Assembly (NCBI GenBank): GCA_030144725.1
Contig: JASKMD010000001.1
Span: 1,775,923-1,839,922 of the forward strand
DNA from: Haematococcus lacustris
Taxonomy: Eukaryota; Chlorophyta; Chlorophyceae; Chlamydomonadales; Haematococcaceae
Direction of reading: 5' to 3'
DNA: 64,000 nucleotides
Positions within the stretch are counted from its first letter, which is position 1. Each line of letters begins with the position of its first letter. The notes under the pieces are model-generated. The model ran no database searches, had not been told where the DNA came from, and saw only the letters and a list, made by a program, of their open reading frames with translations. This document shows, piece after piece, positions 1 through 9,336 of the stretch. The position numbers and the translations under genes are program-made.

Positions 1-510
1 TACTTTTGAGGTGGCTTCCGTGCTACCAATACCAAGTAATGTTGTTCCAGGCGCTGAGGGTGGCGCACATCACACAGGTGGTGATCTTGATGCTCCCAGC
101 CTGCCCACCGCCCCAGCTCAGGCTACCACCACCTTCACCATCTTCACCACCTCCCAGTCCTGCCATTCTCTCTTAGCTAGCGTTGTTGTCCCTCACTAGC
201 CTTTGGAATGCCACGCATGATGCATGGCATGGCACTACTCACGTCTCAGCTACTGCTTAGTCATCTGTTTGTCATGTTGTGTTGCAAGTGGTGTTCATGG
301 TGCCGTGTATTAGGCGGGGCTTCCTCTTCTATGGGTTGAAGCGCATGCAAGTTAGCTTTGCTATGATGGAGTGCATGCGAATGCATAGATGAATTGCATG
401 ATGAAGAAATGAAGGGCATGGGCGCATAAGTTGCATGAGGTACACGGAGGTGCAAAGCGCATGATATGAGGATAAGATTGTGTGTTGCCATGTGCAGTGG
501 TTGCGACTTA
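1..510. other. No supported gene
   Basis: Only short unsupported open frames are seen on both strands. There is no repeat, RNA gene or recognisable motif. It may be intergenic or transposon-derived sequence. Confidence 0.4.
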
Positions 511-650
511 GCGGTTGGCTATAAATGGCGGTTGGCTATAATTGACGGTTGGCTATAATCGGCAGTTGGCTATAATTGGCGGTTGCTATAATTGGCGGTT
601 GGCTATAATTGGCGGTTGGCTGTAATTGACGGTTGGCTATAATTGACGGT
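511..650. repeat. 18-bp minisatellite (GGTTGGCTATAATTGGC type)
   Basis: About eight imperfect tandem copies of an 18-bp unit with core GGTTGGCTATAATTGGC. Units differ by single substitutions (TAATTGAC, TAAATGGC) and one lacks a base. The following 651-970 stretch has no recognisable feature. Confidence 0.9.
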
Positions 651-970
651 TGAGACATAATTAGCCGTCGGTTGCCCTTGTTACAGCCTTTTAAAATGCG
701 GGCAGAAACCGTTTAGATCCGGGTAAATTGAAGTTATAGATGGGTAAAACGCTGTTAATACGCATAGCGCGCTGCTATTAACATAAAGTGCATCTCTATT
801 AATAAAAGTGCAACTACGAAGAGAGATCACATACGTCAGTGATAACTGCAGAATTTAACTAGAAGCAATCATGCGAAACCTACATAGAATCCAAGGCTAC
901 TATCGCACACTCTCAAAAGCAAGCACCATTCATTAACGCAGACCACACTTCACCTCCAACCTCCTCCATT

Positions 971-1913
971 TTACTCCTTCTTAGGCAGAAGGTTCATCTG
1001 CAAGTAGTTCACCTGCATCCGGATACCAGCCAGCTGCATTTGCAGCTGAAAAGCTGACATCTGCTGGGACATGCTGCTCATCTGAGCTAATAGCTGCCCT
1101 CCACAAGCAGACCACATGGGCGAGAAGGATTGGCACATGGGTCTAGCAGGTGGTGGGGAAACAGGGAGGGACGACGGAGAGACAGAACCCATGACACCAT
1201 GGCCAGTCTTAGCCACTTGAGGGGGAGGCCCAGCCATGCTCTGTGCACCCACAATGGACGCAATCGGTGGAGACGTGCACACAGCCACAGAATCGACAGC
1301 ATGCTGTGACGCAGCGACAACTGGCTTCGCCGCTGGTGCATCAGCTTGCACAACAGCCTGTGGCACATCAGCCACCTTCGCCACAGCCGATGCAGTAGCC
1401 ACATCAGCAACAGCAGGAAGAGGTGTAGACACTTTGGCAGACATCATGGCAGAGGCCTTGGCACGCTTGGCTGCCCCATGGTGCGCATAAGCAGCCATGG
1501 CATCCCGCGACTTCCACCCCCCCATGCTCAGCCGATACTCATCTGTGAACGACTCATCCTCAGCCAGAGCAGAGGCTTGAGGCATCAGTGGTAGGGTTAA
1601 CAGAACTGTGCCGTTTGGCAATAAGAGGGTCGTCCAACATGAGCTCAAACGAGTGGGAGCCTGCAAAAATAGGAGCCGGGAGCAATGATCAAATTCAGGT
1701 CAACAGTAGGGCAGAAGTACCGTAAAACAAGATGCGACCATATGCACGTCATAACCATCATGACCAGACACGCAACAATACACGCGAATGCAATCAGGAC
1801 AAAACGGAGTCAAGAACATCGAACGGCCAAAGAATCATGAACCGTACCTGCCGAAGTTGATGCCAAACCTCCCACAGCTTCATTGCGCACCTCTTTAGAG
1901 CCAGGAGCAGCAC
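971..1913 (-). CDS. Putative two-exon 3' end of an unknown gene
   Basis: On the minus strand an exon at 1913-1848 is bounded by a TTTTTGCAG acceptor and a CAG|GTACGG donor. It joins in phase 0 to an open frame from 1660 to a stop at 971 after another TTTTTGCAG acceptor. The joined frame reads through a Lys/Arg-rich helix-like start, then D-E-Y-R-L-S-M-G-G-W-K-S-R-D-A-M-A-A-Y-A-H, an Ala/Val/Pro-rich linker, and a Met/Gln-rich C-terminal coiled-coil-like segment ending in P-K-K-E. The G-G-W-K-S...Y-A-H stretch loosely resembles the C-terminal tyrosine region of Crypton/DIRS-type tyrosine recombinases, but the R-H-R part is not found, so no function is assigned. Further 5' exons probably lie at 1967-2170 (open frame) and are not resolved. 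The gene could be a decayed transposon. Confidence 0.35.
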
Positions 1914-2204
1914 CTGCAAAAAGGAATCAGAATACGATCGGAACGATAGCCAGAACGTGGCAATGCTCACAGCATCAATAAGGAGCTAAATGAAACATCA
2001 CCTTGGGGCCGAAGCGCAGCAGGGAATCGTAGAGACCATTCCGAGCGAGATGCTCCAAGCTGAAGAGTTGCAACCTGGGGCTGAGCGCTATATGCTCCCA
2101 CAGCGCTCAGGCGACCGTCTACGAAGCATATCAGTTTGGATGGAACAGTGGAGTACAACATCACCACAAAACAACGTACCGACAGCGCCCCGGGTCAGGT
2201 GAGG

Positions 2205-2408
2205 TTAATCAGGAAGCAGGTTGTATGTAGGCATAGTCATTGGGGCATCAGCGGCGGGGTCGGCATCCTCGCAATCGATGTCAACGTCAGATGGACTGTC
2301 ATCAGGCGTAGGTCCGAAGTACGGAGGTTCTTCCATACTTGAAGTCTGCAGGTCGGGCGATGTTCGCAATTCCAAACTCCCAAAATCATACGAAATGTGT
2401 GACATCAC
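2205..2408 (-). CDS. Small acidic open frame, unknown
   Basis: A 67-codon minus-strand frame beginning M-M-S-H-I-S. Its middle is rich in Asp, Glu, Ser and Pro (P-S-D-V-D-I-D-C-E-D-A-D). The composition is unlike random GC-rich sequence, so it may be a first exon of the gene read at 1913-971, but its own frame closes with TAA at 2205 and no splice donor before that point is convincing. No family is recognised. Confidence 0.2.
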   Translation of the reverse strand: MMSHISYDFGSLELRTSPDLQTSSMEEPPYFGPTPDDSPSDVDIDCEDADPAADAPMTMPTYNLLPD

Positions 2409-2467
2409 GAAGACGCGGCTCCGCCGCGCAGAATGAAGCTTCGACGCTGTAAAACACCATTACACTA

Positions 2468-2663
2468 GATAATGGGGTCGCCAAGGCCGTTTTAGGCAGC
2501 TGCAAACACTCGGCCTCGGCACTGGCGCGTAACAGCTCTCGACCTCAGCCAGCGGCCGCGTCGCTACGCTCCGCGGCCGCTGGCTTCGGTCTCGAGCTGT
2601 TACGCGCCAGTGCCTCGGCCTCGCGTTTTACAACCGCCTAAAACGGCCCGCGACCCCATTATC
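2468..2663. mobile_element. Foldback element, family FB1, copy 1
   Basis: A long palindrome. The left end GATAATGGGGTCGC pairs with the right end GCGACCCCATTATC, and internal arms such as GGCCGTTTTAGGC with GCCTAAAACGGCC also match in inverted order around a central GCGGCCGCGTCGC loop region. It is flanked by TA on both sides (2466-2467 and 2664-2665), which would fit a 2-bp target duplication. No coding capacity, so it is a MITE-like non-autonomous element. Two diverged relatives lie at 3544-3740 and 4194-4390. Confidence 0.75.
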
Positions 2664-2669
2664 TACTAC

Positions 2670-2970
2670 GAACCTCGCTGGCCAATACGGTACACACACC
2701 TTTTTGTGCAAGAAGCCAGGCCACAGCATGGCCATGAAGTGCATTAACGGCTCATGGCACCTACTGGACTCCTTGAAAACGACAGCCACACCCCTCTTGC
2801 ACATTCCTGCTGCAACCAAGCGGACTATGCACCAACTCTTTGTCATCACGCCTAATATCCGCTCACGGGAGCAGATACGCCGGTGTGAGGAAAAGGGAGT
2901 TTCACTCAGGCAAATTAGTAACAGCATTTTTGAGATTCGGAGCCTCGGACTTGGTACATAGTCAAATGAA
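2670..2970 (+). pseudogene. Dualen ORF1 fragment (first peptidase domain)
   Basis: A 301-bp piece that by eye is identical to 7162-7462. It encodes the end of the first cysteine-peptidase-like domain, including the H-S-M-A-M and W-H-L-L-D-S segments that would carry the catalytic His and Asp, then goes out of family and stops at a TAG. The upstream part (signal region, repeats, 2A, nucleophile) is missing. Identity to the other copy points to a recent duplication, not an independent insertion. Confidence 0.75.
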
Positions 2971-3034
2971 GGCATTGTAAGATTGGGGGTTGAAACTAAA
3001 ATTTGTGATTTTGCGCGGTTGGTGAGATACGGCC

Positions 3035-3146
3035 ATGCTACAGTACTGTAGGTGTCTACAGTACTGTCGGGGTACCTCGAGAGACCACTTACAGTACTGT
3101 AGGCATCTACAGTACTGTAGACATCTACAGTACTGTAGACATCTAC
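3035..3146. repeat. 18-bp palindrome-cored minisatellite (TACAGTACTGTAGACATC)
   Basis: Tandem copies of an 18-bp unit whose core ACAGTACTGT is a perfect 10-bp palindrome, separated by AGACATCT or GGTACCTCGAG spacers. The same family recurs at 3743-3998, 4393-4663 and 5266-5323, so other elements were inserted into or duplicated along with one ancestral array. Confidence 0.9.
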
Positions 3147-3347
3147 GATGAGGATAACTGCAACACCGAACCTTTTCCGGGTTTGTAAACGACCGAGGCC
3201 GAAGCAGTTCCGAGTGAACGCTCGAGACCGACGCCAGGGGCCGGAGGCCCTTGGCGGAGGTCGAGAGCGTTCACGAGGAACTGCGAGGCCGAGGTCGTTT
3301 ACAAACCCGGAAAAGGTGAGGCGTTGCAGTTAACTTGTATAACTTCA
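3147..3347. mobile_element. Foldback element, family FB2, copy 1
   Basis: A 201-bp near-perfect palindrome. The outer ends GATAACTGCAAC and GTTGCAGTTAAC, then CCTTTTCCGGGTTTGTAAACGA and its complement, then long GC-rich arms meet at a small GGGGCC centre. A second copy at 7463-7663 is nearly identical. No coding capacity. The central arms share GAGGTCGAGAG-type sequence with family FB1, so the two families may be related. Confidence 0.8.
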
Positions 3348-3468
3348 ATTTACAGAGGCGATAAATCGATTCTGAGCTCGGCGGAGCCGAGCTGATCATT
3401 GCCTTTAGAGTAACATTTGACAAGAAGCATCACATTGCGACTGACAAGAAGCATCACATTGCGACATT

Positions 3469-3963
3469 GGTGACAAGAAGCATCACATTGCGCGGCTTCG
3501 CCGCGCCAATAGAGCTTCGCCTACGTAAAACTCAATTACACTAGATAATAGAGTCGCCTGGGCCGTTTTAGGCAGTTGAAAAAGGCTCGGTCTCGGCCCT
3601 GGCGCGGGACAGCTCTCGACCTCAGCCAGCGGCCACGTCGCTACGCTCCGTGTCCGCTGGCTTCGGTCTCGAGCTGCCCCGCGCCAGGGCCTCGACCTCG
3701 CCTTTTTAAACCGCCTAAAACGACCCGCGACACCATTATCTACTACGTAGGTACCTACAGTAATGTAGACATCTACAGTACTGTAGACATCTACAGTACT
3801 GTAGGTACCTCGAGGTACCTCGAGAGACCATTTACAGTACTGTAGGTACCTACAGTACTATAGACATCTACAGTACTGTAGACACCTACAGTACTGTAGA
3901 CACCCTACTGTACTGTAGACATCTACAGTACTGTAGACATCTACAGTACTGTAGGTACCTCGA
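3469..3963. repeat. 495-bp direct duplication, copy 1
   Basis: This segment is repeated at 4119-4613, offset by exactly 650 bp and by eye identical. It contains one FB1 foldback element, minisatellite units and a GACAAGAAGCATCACATTGCG motif that is itself present three times just before (3418-3490). Confidence 0.9.
3544..3740. mobile_element. Foldback element, family FB1, copy 2
   Basis: Palindromic element with left end GATAATAGAGTCGC and right end GCGACACCATTATC, flanked by TA. Arms GGCCGTTTTAGGC / GCCTAAAACG are conserved with copy 1 but the core is diverged. No coding capacity. Confidence 0.7.
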
Positions 3964-3998
3964 GGTACCTCGAGAGACCATTTACAGTACTGTAATGG
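3743..3998. repeat. 18-bp minisatellite (ACAGTACTGT core)
   Basis: About a dozen units of the ACAGTACTGT-AGACATCT family with interspersed GGTACCTCGAGGTACCTCGA blocks, which are also palindromic. Confidence 0.9.
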
Positions 3999-4118
3999 AG
4001 TTTTACTCAATTGTAATCGTTAATAGACCTCGTTTTAAGAATCGTTAACTGCAGCTACCTAGTGTATTAACAAAAGTGGTTGCCAACGAACACGTAACAG
4101 CCGGCCAACACCATCGCA

Positions 4119-4613
4119 GGTGACAAGAAGCATCACATTGCGCGGCTTCGCCGCGCCAATAGAGCTTCGCCTACGTAAAACTCAATTACACTAGATAATA
4201 GAGTCGCCTGGGCCGTTTTAGGCAGTTGAAAAAGGCTCGGTCTCGGCCCTGGCGCGGGACAGCTCTCGACCTCAGCCAGCGGCCACGTCGCTACGCTCCG
4301 TGTCCGCTGGCTTCGGTCTCGAGCTGCCCCGCGCCAGGGCCTCGACCTCGCCTTTTTAAACCGCCTAAAACGACCCGCGACACCATTATCTACTACGTAG
4401 GTACCTACAGTAATGTAGACATCTACAGTACTGTAGACATCTACAGTACTGTAGGTACCTCGAGGTACCTCGAGAGACCATTTACAGTACTGTAGGTACC
4501 TACAGTACTATAGACATCTACAGTACTGTAGACACCTACAGTACTGTAGACACCCTACTGTACTGTAGACATCTACAGTACTGTAGACATCTACAGTACT
4601 GTAGGTACCTCGA
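4119..4613. repeat. 495-bp direct duplication, copy 2
   Basis: Second copy of 3469-3963. The spacer 3964-4118 between the copies is mostly unique and AT-richer, without recognisable coding content. Confidence 0.9.
4194..4390. mobile_element. Foldback element, family FB1, copy 3
   Basis: Carried within the second copy of the 495-bp duplication and identical to 3544-3740, so it arose by segmental duplication rather than transposition. Confidence 0.7.
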
Positions 4614-4663
4614 CATCTACAGTACTGTACATCTACATCTACAGTACATCTACAGTACTGTAG
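4393..4663. repeat. 18-bp minisatellite (ACAGTACTGT core)
   Basis: Further units of the family, including truncated ACATCTACATCT variants at 4628-4650. The last unit, AGTACTGTAG at 4654-4663, is repeated at 5266-5275 on the far side of the inserted element. Confidence 0.85.
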
Positions 4664-5265
4664 GGGCTGGCGGTGAGGCACCTCCACGCGGTGGCCCCAG
4701 TAACAATCCGCGTTGACTTCGGTCGCACGGATTGGCTAAGCTACCTCACCACCGCACCCAGCGGTATATAAATTGGGATGCAACGGGAAAGCCTTCCCAG
4801 GCTTGAACGGGCACCGCTTTGTCCAGCGGAATACAAATGAGGTCCGGGTGCCGCACACGACCGCTGCGGGTCATCGAGCTGTTGTGGAGTTGTTGGCGTC
4901 ATCAAGGAGGGAGCAGAGCTACCTCAATGCGGGACGTTGGCTGACAGCTGAAGTTTGGACTTTTGGAGCCTGAACTTCAGCTTTTAGTGCGACATCCGGC
5001 GGACAAGGCTGGAATTGCTCTCGTCAACGAGGAGAAGAGATAAGGCCAGCTGCCAAGTGCACTAGTCTTTGCTCCTCTCATGCCTCTTTGTTTGCCTTGG
5101 GTGCTAGCTGTGGTCTGTGGCTACAGCTAGGGCAGCTTGATGGGGACATGTCCAGCCTGTGTCCAACGTTTGGAGGTGGGAGCAGGCCGCGCCACAGGCG
5201 GAAGCTCCTCCCTTAATGCACGCCGGTTTGTACCGGAGTAGTTTTCTTTCTTTCTTTCTTCTTTC
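4664..5265 (+). mobile_element. Short non-autonomous retroelement with Dualen-like 3' tail
   Basis: A ~600-bp insertion inside the minisatellite. Its last ~100 bp (from about 5184) closely match the 3' ends of the Dualen copies: GGTGGGAGCAGGCCGCGCC, then AGCTCCTCCCTTAATGCACG, then a CCGGT...ACCGG hairpin, and a pyrimidine tail of TTTC repeats instead of CTT repeats. AGTACTGTAG on both sides may be the target duplication, though the target is itself repetitive. No long coding frame is convincing. The structure fits a SINE-like or internally deleted element mobilised by Dualen reverse transcriptase, and the relationship rests on the shared tail only. Confidence 0.6.
4765..4773 (+). promoter_or_regulatory. 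TATA-box-like motif in the short element
   Basis: TATATAAAT about 100 bp from the 5' end of the short Dualen-tailed element. It could be an RNA polymerase II promoter within or captured by the element. Composition alone could also explain it. Confidence 0.25.
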
Positions 5266-5323
5266 AGTACTGTAGACATCTACAGTACTGTAGACATCTA
5301 CAGTACTGTAGACATCTACAGTA
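5266..5323. repeat. 18-bp minisatellite (ACAGTACTGT core)
   Basis: Three to four units continuing the array that was split by the element at 4664-5265. The following 5324-5440 has no recognised feature. Confidence 0.85.
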
Positions 5324-5440
5324 CCTCACTTGCATTCAAGGCATCCGTCCAACACTTAGTCGCAGCATCGTGTAGCCGGTATTGCAGCGATGGCATCGCA
5401 CGAGGTTACCCATACTCACAGCCGCATCTAGCCCATATGC

Positions 5441-7462
5441 GCCGTTGAGGGTTCGCCCCACGGTAGCTACGCAAGCAGTTCTGGCCCATGGCCAGCGTTC
5501 TGGCCCATGGCCAACTATATCTCCCCGACTCTCAACTCCACGGATACCAACAACTTCTTGAACGAGCAGTGCTATGCCCTCCATCGTCAGACTGCAACCA
5601 CAGATCTTTTGCTGCCATTATGCAACCCCATACCAGATGCTATTCTCAACATCATCTATTTGACGGATACACAACCAGGGCAAATGAACAAACACCCTTG
5701 TCTGCAGGCCTGTATAAGACATGGCGCTCAGCCAGCCCTGCCAGCCCTGCTTGCCACAGCCTTGCATGACCAGCCAGCCGCTACAGTGATGCCAACTACT
5801 CATGTTGACATGCAGGCCTGTATAAGACATAGCGCTCAGCCTTACCACCACCCGCCAGCCCTAACTGATACAGCCTTGCATGACCAGCCAGCCGCTACAG
5901 TGATGCCAACTATCCATGTTGACATGCAGGCCGGCATGAGCCATGGCGCTCAGCCTTACCACCACCTGCCAGACCTGCTTGCTACAGCCTTGCATGACCA
6001 GCCAGCCACTACAGAGATGCCAACTATCCATGTTGACATGCAGGCCGGCATGAGACATGGCGCTCAGCCTTACCACCACCTGCCAGACCTGCTTGCTACA
6101 GCCTTGCATGACCAGCCAGCCACTACAGAGATGCAAACCACTCATGTTGATATGCATGCCATGGAGATCAAGACTAGCCATCAACAACGCACTCAACATG
6201 AGCATTCAGTTGAAGCATCTTATAGCATGGGAGGACGGTTATAGTTAGGCCATGAGTGGTTTGCATTACTCATCATCCCTTTACCCCGGTCCAACACTAT
6301 GTCACATGCTTGCACTGCCGCCCATGTAACCAGATCAAGTGGGTGCATTCCACAACATTACCGAGTAGCGACGGCCTGCTCCGCTCCCCAACGTACCTCC
6401 ACCCACATTGGCAGAGTTATCACACAACAAAGGAGCTTGGAGACCCAACTCCTACTTTTTGGGATGGGTATTTACATCATTACCACAGCCCCCCAACATG
6501 GCAACAAACCCACAGCTAAAGAATCGAAACAGCGCCTGAGGCGGCATAAGAAACGCTTAAGTTCATATAGATCCACGGTACGAACCATTGGGTACAACGT
6601 AATGACAGGGATGGATGGCATTCTAGCCGCCTCTAGCTCCCTATGTAACCTTTCTAACACTTTCCACCTCTCCACACAAGGAGCCAAAAACGGCCGCCCA
6701 TACACAGTCTACCAATACAACAACACCCTCCATGTCTATTGCTGCTATCAAACAACAATAGGTGAAACTAGCTGGACCACATGCACCTCTTACCCCATAG
6801 CCGCCGCACGGGCAGTCTACGTGGCCTGGCTCCTACTAGCCGCTGGGGATGTGGAAGCCAATCTAGGCCCAGCTATCAAACATTTCAAACAAGATAAAGA
6901 TAGCTCCGCGTACCAGGTTTACTCTCTGAACAATGCTGCGGGACATGAATGGGTCACCATGCAAGACATAGACAACTTTTACGAGAACAGGCTCCCTCAG
7001 CTAACTGATCACTTTGAGCGTGGCGCATGGCTAATGGCAAGAGGAGTGGACGGCTACTCCGACGAAGTCATTGAGATGTACTTACGCACCCACTACGGCC
7101 TTGCTGTGCAGAGCATTGCCCAACTCAACCAACCCAGCGACTGGGCTGCTGATAACCTAGGGAACCTCGCTGGCCAATACGGTACACACACCTTTTTGTG
7201 CAAGAAGCCAGGCCACAGCATGGCCATGAAGTGCATTAACGGCTCATGGCACCTACTGGACTCCTTGAAAACGACAGCCACACCCCTCTTGCACATTCCT
7301 GCTGCAACCAAGCGGACTATGCACCAACTCTTTGTCATCACGCCTAATATCCGCTCACGGGAGCAGATACGCCGGTGTGAGGAAAAGGGAGTTTCACTCA
7401 GGCAAATTAGTAACAGCATTTTTGAGATTCGGAGCCTCGGACTTGGTACATAGTCAAATGAA
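5441..7462 (+). pseudogene. Dualen ORF1, 5' part, broken copy
   Basis: Homology to the Dualen 5' segment at 16200-17960 starts near 5441, so the signal-peptide start is missing. The frame from 5507 encodes N-terminal sequence, about four 38-residue repeats, a single in-frame TAG at 6242-6244, then continues in the same frame to 7453. The second part aligns with the complete copy at 36976-47724. It carries W-L-L-L-A-A-G-D-V-E-A-N-L-G-P (6829-6870), a degenerate 2A motif with Pro changed to Leu in the critical N-P-G-P. The following peptidase domain has Tyr where the complete copy has the presumed catalytic Cys. It ends where foldback FB2 begins. Both lesions argue that this copy is dead. Confidence 0.8.
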
Positions 7463-7663
7463 GATGAGGATAACTGCAACGTCGAACCTTTTCCGGGTTT
7501 GTAAACGACCGAGGCCGAAGCAGTTCCGAGTGAACGCTCGAGACCGACGCCAGGGGCCGGAGGCCCCTGGCGGAGGTCGAGAGCGTTCACGAGGAACTGC
7601 GAGGCCGAGGTCGTTTACAAACCCGGAAAAGGTGAGGCGTTGCAGTTAACTTGTATAACTTCA
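7463..7663. mobile_element. Foldback element, family FB2, copy 2
   Basis: A 201-bp palindrome nearly identical to 3147-3347. The centre reads GGGGCCGGAGGCCCC. It sits exactly between the truncated Dualen copy and a truncated Ty3 integrase, so it either caused or marks the junction. Confidence 0.8.
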
Positions 7664-8750
7664 CTTCTTTGTGGACAAGCTGACTAAAATGATCCATACT
7701 GTCCCCACCACCACCACAGTGTCAGCCCCTGAGCTGGCCCAACTCTTCTTCGACTCTGTCTTCAAGCACCACGGCCTCCCCAAGGTCATCATCTCTGATC
7801 GGGACCCCAGGTTCACTTCCAACTTCTGGCAACAGCTCTTTGCCAAGACCGGGACCCACTTAAATATCTCCACAGCCAACCATCCCCAGACTGACGGTCA
7901 GACTGAACGCGCAAACCGCACCATTGAAGACATGCTGCGCAACTACGTCTCGCCGCACCACACAGACTGGGACAACCACCTCACCGCCGTTGAGTTTGCC
8001 TACAACGCATCTGTCCAAGCCAGTACTGGCTATTCCCCTTTCATGCTCAACTCCGGCCAGGAACCTCACACTCCTTTGTCTCTAGCAGTGTCGTCATCTG
8101 CTCAAGCACGGGCCACACCAGATACCAGCGAGAGTGCCCCAGCCTTTCTGCAGCGCATGGCTACCAACATCGCCGCCGCTACACAACACCTCATCAAAGC
8201 TCAAGAGCGGCAGGTCAAGTATGCTAATGCCCAGCGCCAGGACCATAAATTCGCCACTGGTGACATGGTTTACCTTTGTGACAGCTTCTTTACCCACATC
8301 AGACCAGCCACGCAAGCTGCCGGCGCCGCCCGCAAGTTCACCCCAAGGCAGCACGGCCCCTTCAAGGTCCTAGAGGTCGCCACCCCTGTCGCTTTGCGGC
8401 TTCAACTACCTGCTGAGTGGAAATCAGTCCACCCGGTTGTACACGTGTCGCACGTCAAGTTACACCACGACGGCAGTGCGCGGTTCCCCACTCGCAACCC
8501 CGCCCCTCCGCCCGAGCCAGACATCATCGACGGTGAAGCTCATTACCACGTAGAAGCCTTCCGCAACCACCGCTTCCAGCGCGGTAAACTCCAGCTGCAA
8601 GTGAAGTGGCTTGGCCACCCTGAACACGAGAACAGCTGGGTGCCCCTGGCACAACTACAAGAAGACATGACCCAGAACGTCCTCAAGAAGTTGTTGCGGG
8701 CATATGCATTCCGCACCAAGCACCCCAAGGGATGGATGCAACCAGCGTAG
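7664..8750 (+). pseudogene. Ty3/gypsy chromovirus integrase C-terminal part
   Basis: The frame begins inside the integrase catalytic core at V-D-K-L-T-K-M, so the zinc domain and first catalytic Asp are absent. The second Asp (S-D-R-D-P-R-F-T-S) and the Glu (D-G-Q-T-E-R-A-N-R) are present. They are followed by the GPY/F-type C-terminal region and a chromodomain at about 8540-8690 with Y-H-V-E, V-K-W-L-G-H and N-S-W-V-P segments. Chromodomains target such integrases to modified histones. There is no PHD finger after the chromodomain, unlike the second Ty3 copy at 17966-20489. The stop at 8748 is followed by the 3' end of the element. Confidence 0.85.
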
Positions 8751-8867
8751 GTTAGGGTTAGATAGAGTTGTTCGACATATGCCTGCCTGTCTGTTGTTGT
8801 CACATTGTTGTTTCCATGGCACACACATAGCATTTTCAACTGCACGCTTCGGGACGAAGCTCTCTCC

Positions 8868-8880
8868 AAGTGGGGGAGAG
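8868..8880 (+). promoter_or_regulatory. Polypurine tract of the Ty3 element
   Basis: AAGTGGGGGAGAG immediately upstream of the TG that starts the LTR. This is the expected plus-strand primer position for a Ty3/gypsy element. Confidence 0.7.
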
Positions 8881-9336
8881 TGTAAGAGTACACAATTGCA
8901 CGGTAGGATGCATGAACAATTGCTGTTTTTCTTTTACATGAAGTGCCACGTTGCCTAATGACGTTGTTTCTCACTGAATGATGTCGGTAGGTTTTAAGCG
9001 AGTTGTTGTAGTGTTTACGGGGGAGAGAAGAGACTGAACCACAATAGTCCTTTGTACACGGAACATTGTAAGACTCCTTCCTAACGGTTACGGTCGGTCT
9101 GCCTCTAACACCAACGGTCCTACGGTTCTCCACGGTTCTTAGTGAATTCGGTCGCTGTTGCTTTACAAGCAATAGTAAGTCAGCCATAGCAGTTCTAGCT
9201 CCGGCGTTAAGCTGAGACCCTAGCCGTAGTTAACGCTACGAGACTTCTAGAGGCCGTCCTTAGGCTGAAAGAAGTCCTTAGACCATTAGCGCTTGCATTT
9301 ACGAGTTTTCCGGGCCCACGCATTACAACTGTTGCA
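8881..9336 (+). repeat. 3' LTR of the Ty3 element
   Basis: Starts with TGTAAGAGTACAC directly after the polypurine tract and ends in CTGTTGCA at the exact point where LINE satellite sequence begins. Length is about 456 bp. No matching 5' LTR is present, so the start is inferred from the tract and the TG...CA ends. The element is therefore a 5'-truncated or recombined copy inserted at the edge of array 1. Confidence 0.6.

Noticed and set aside
261..491. 76-codon minus-strand His-rich frame
   Set aside because: No recognisable motif, no splice context and composition explained by ATGCAT-rich sequence.
3576..4495. Two identical 89-codon frames beginning M-K-K-A-R-S-R-P-W
   Set aside because: They run across a foldback element into minisatellite and are duplicated with it. 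There is no protein-like conservation beyond DNA identity.
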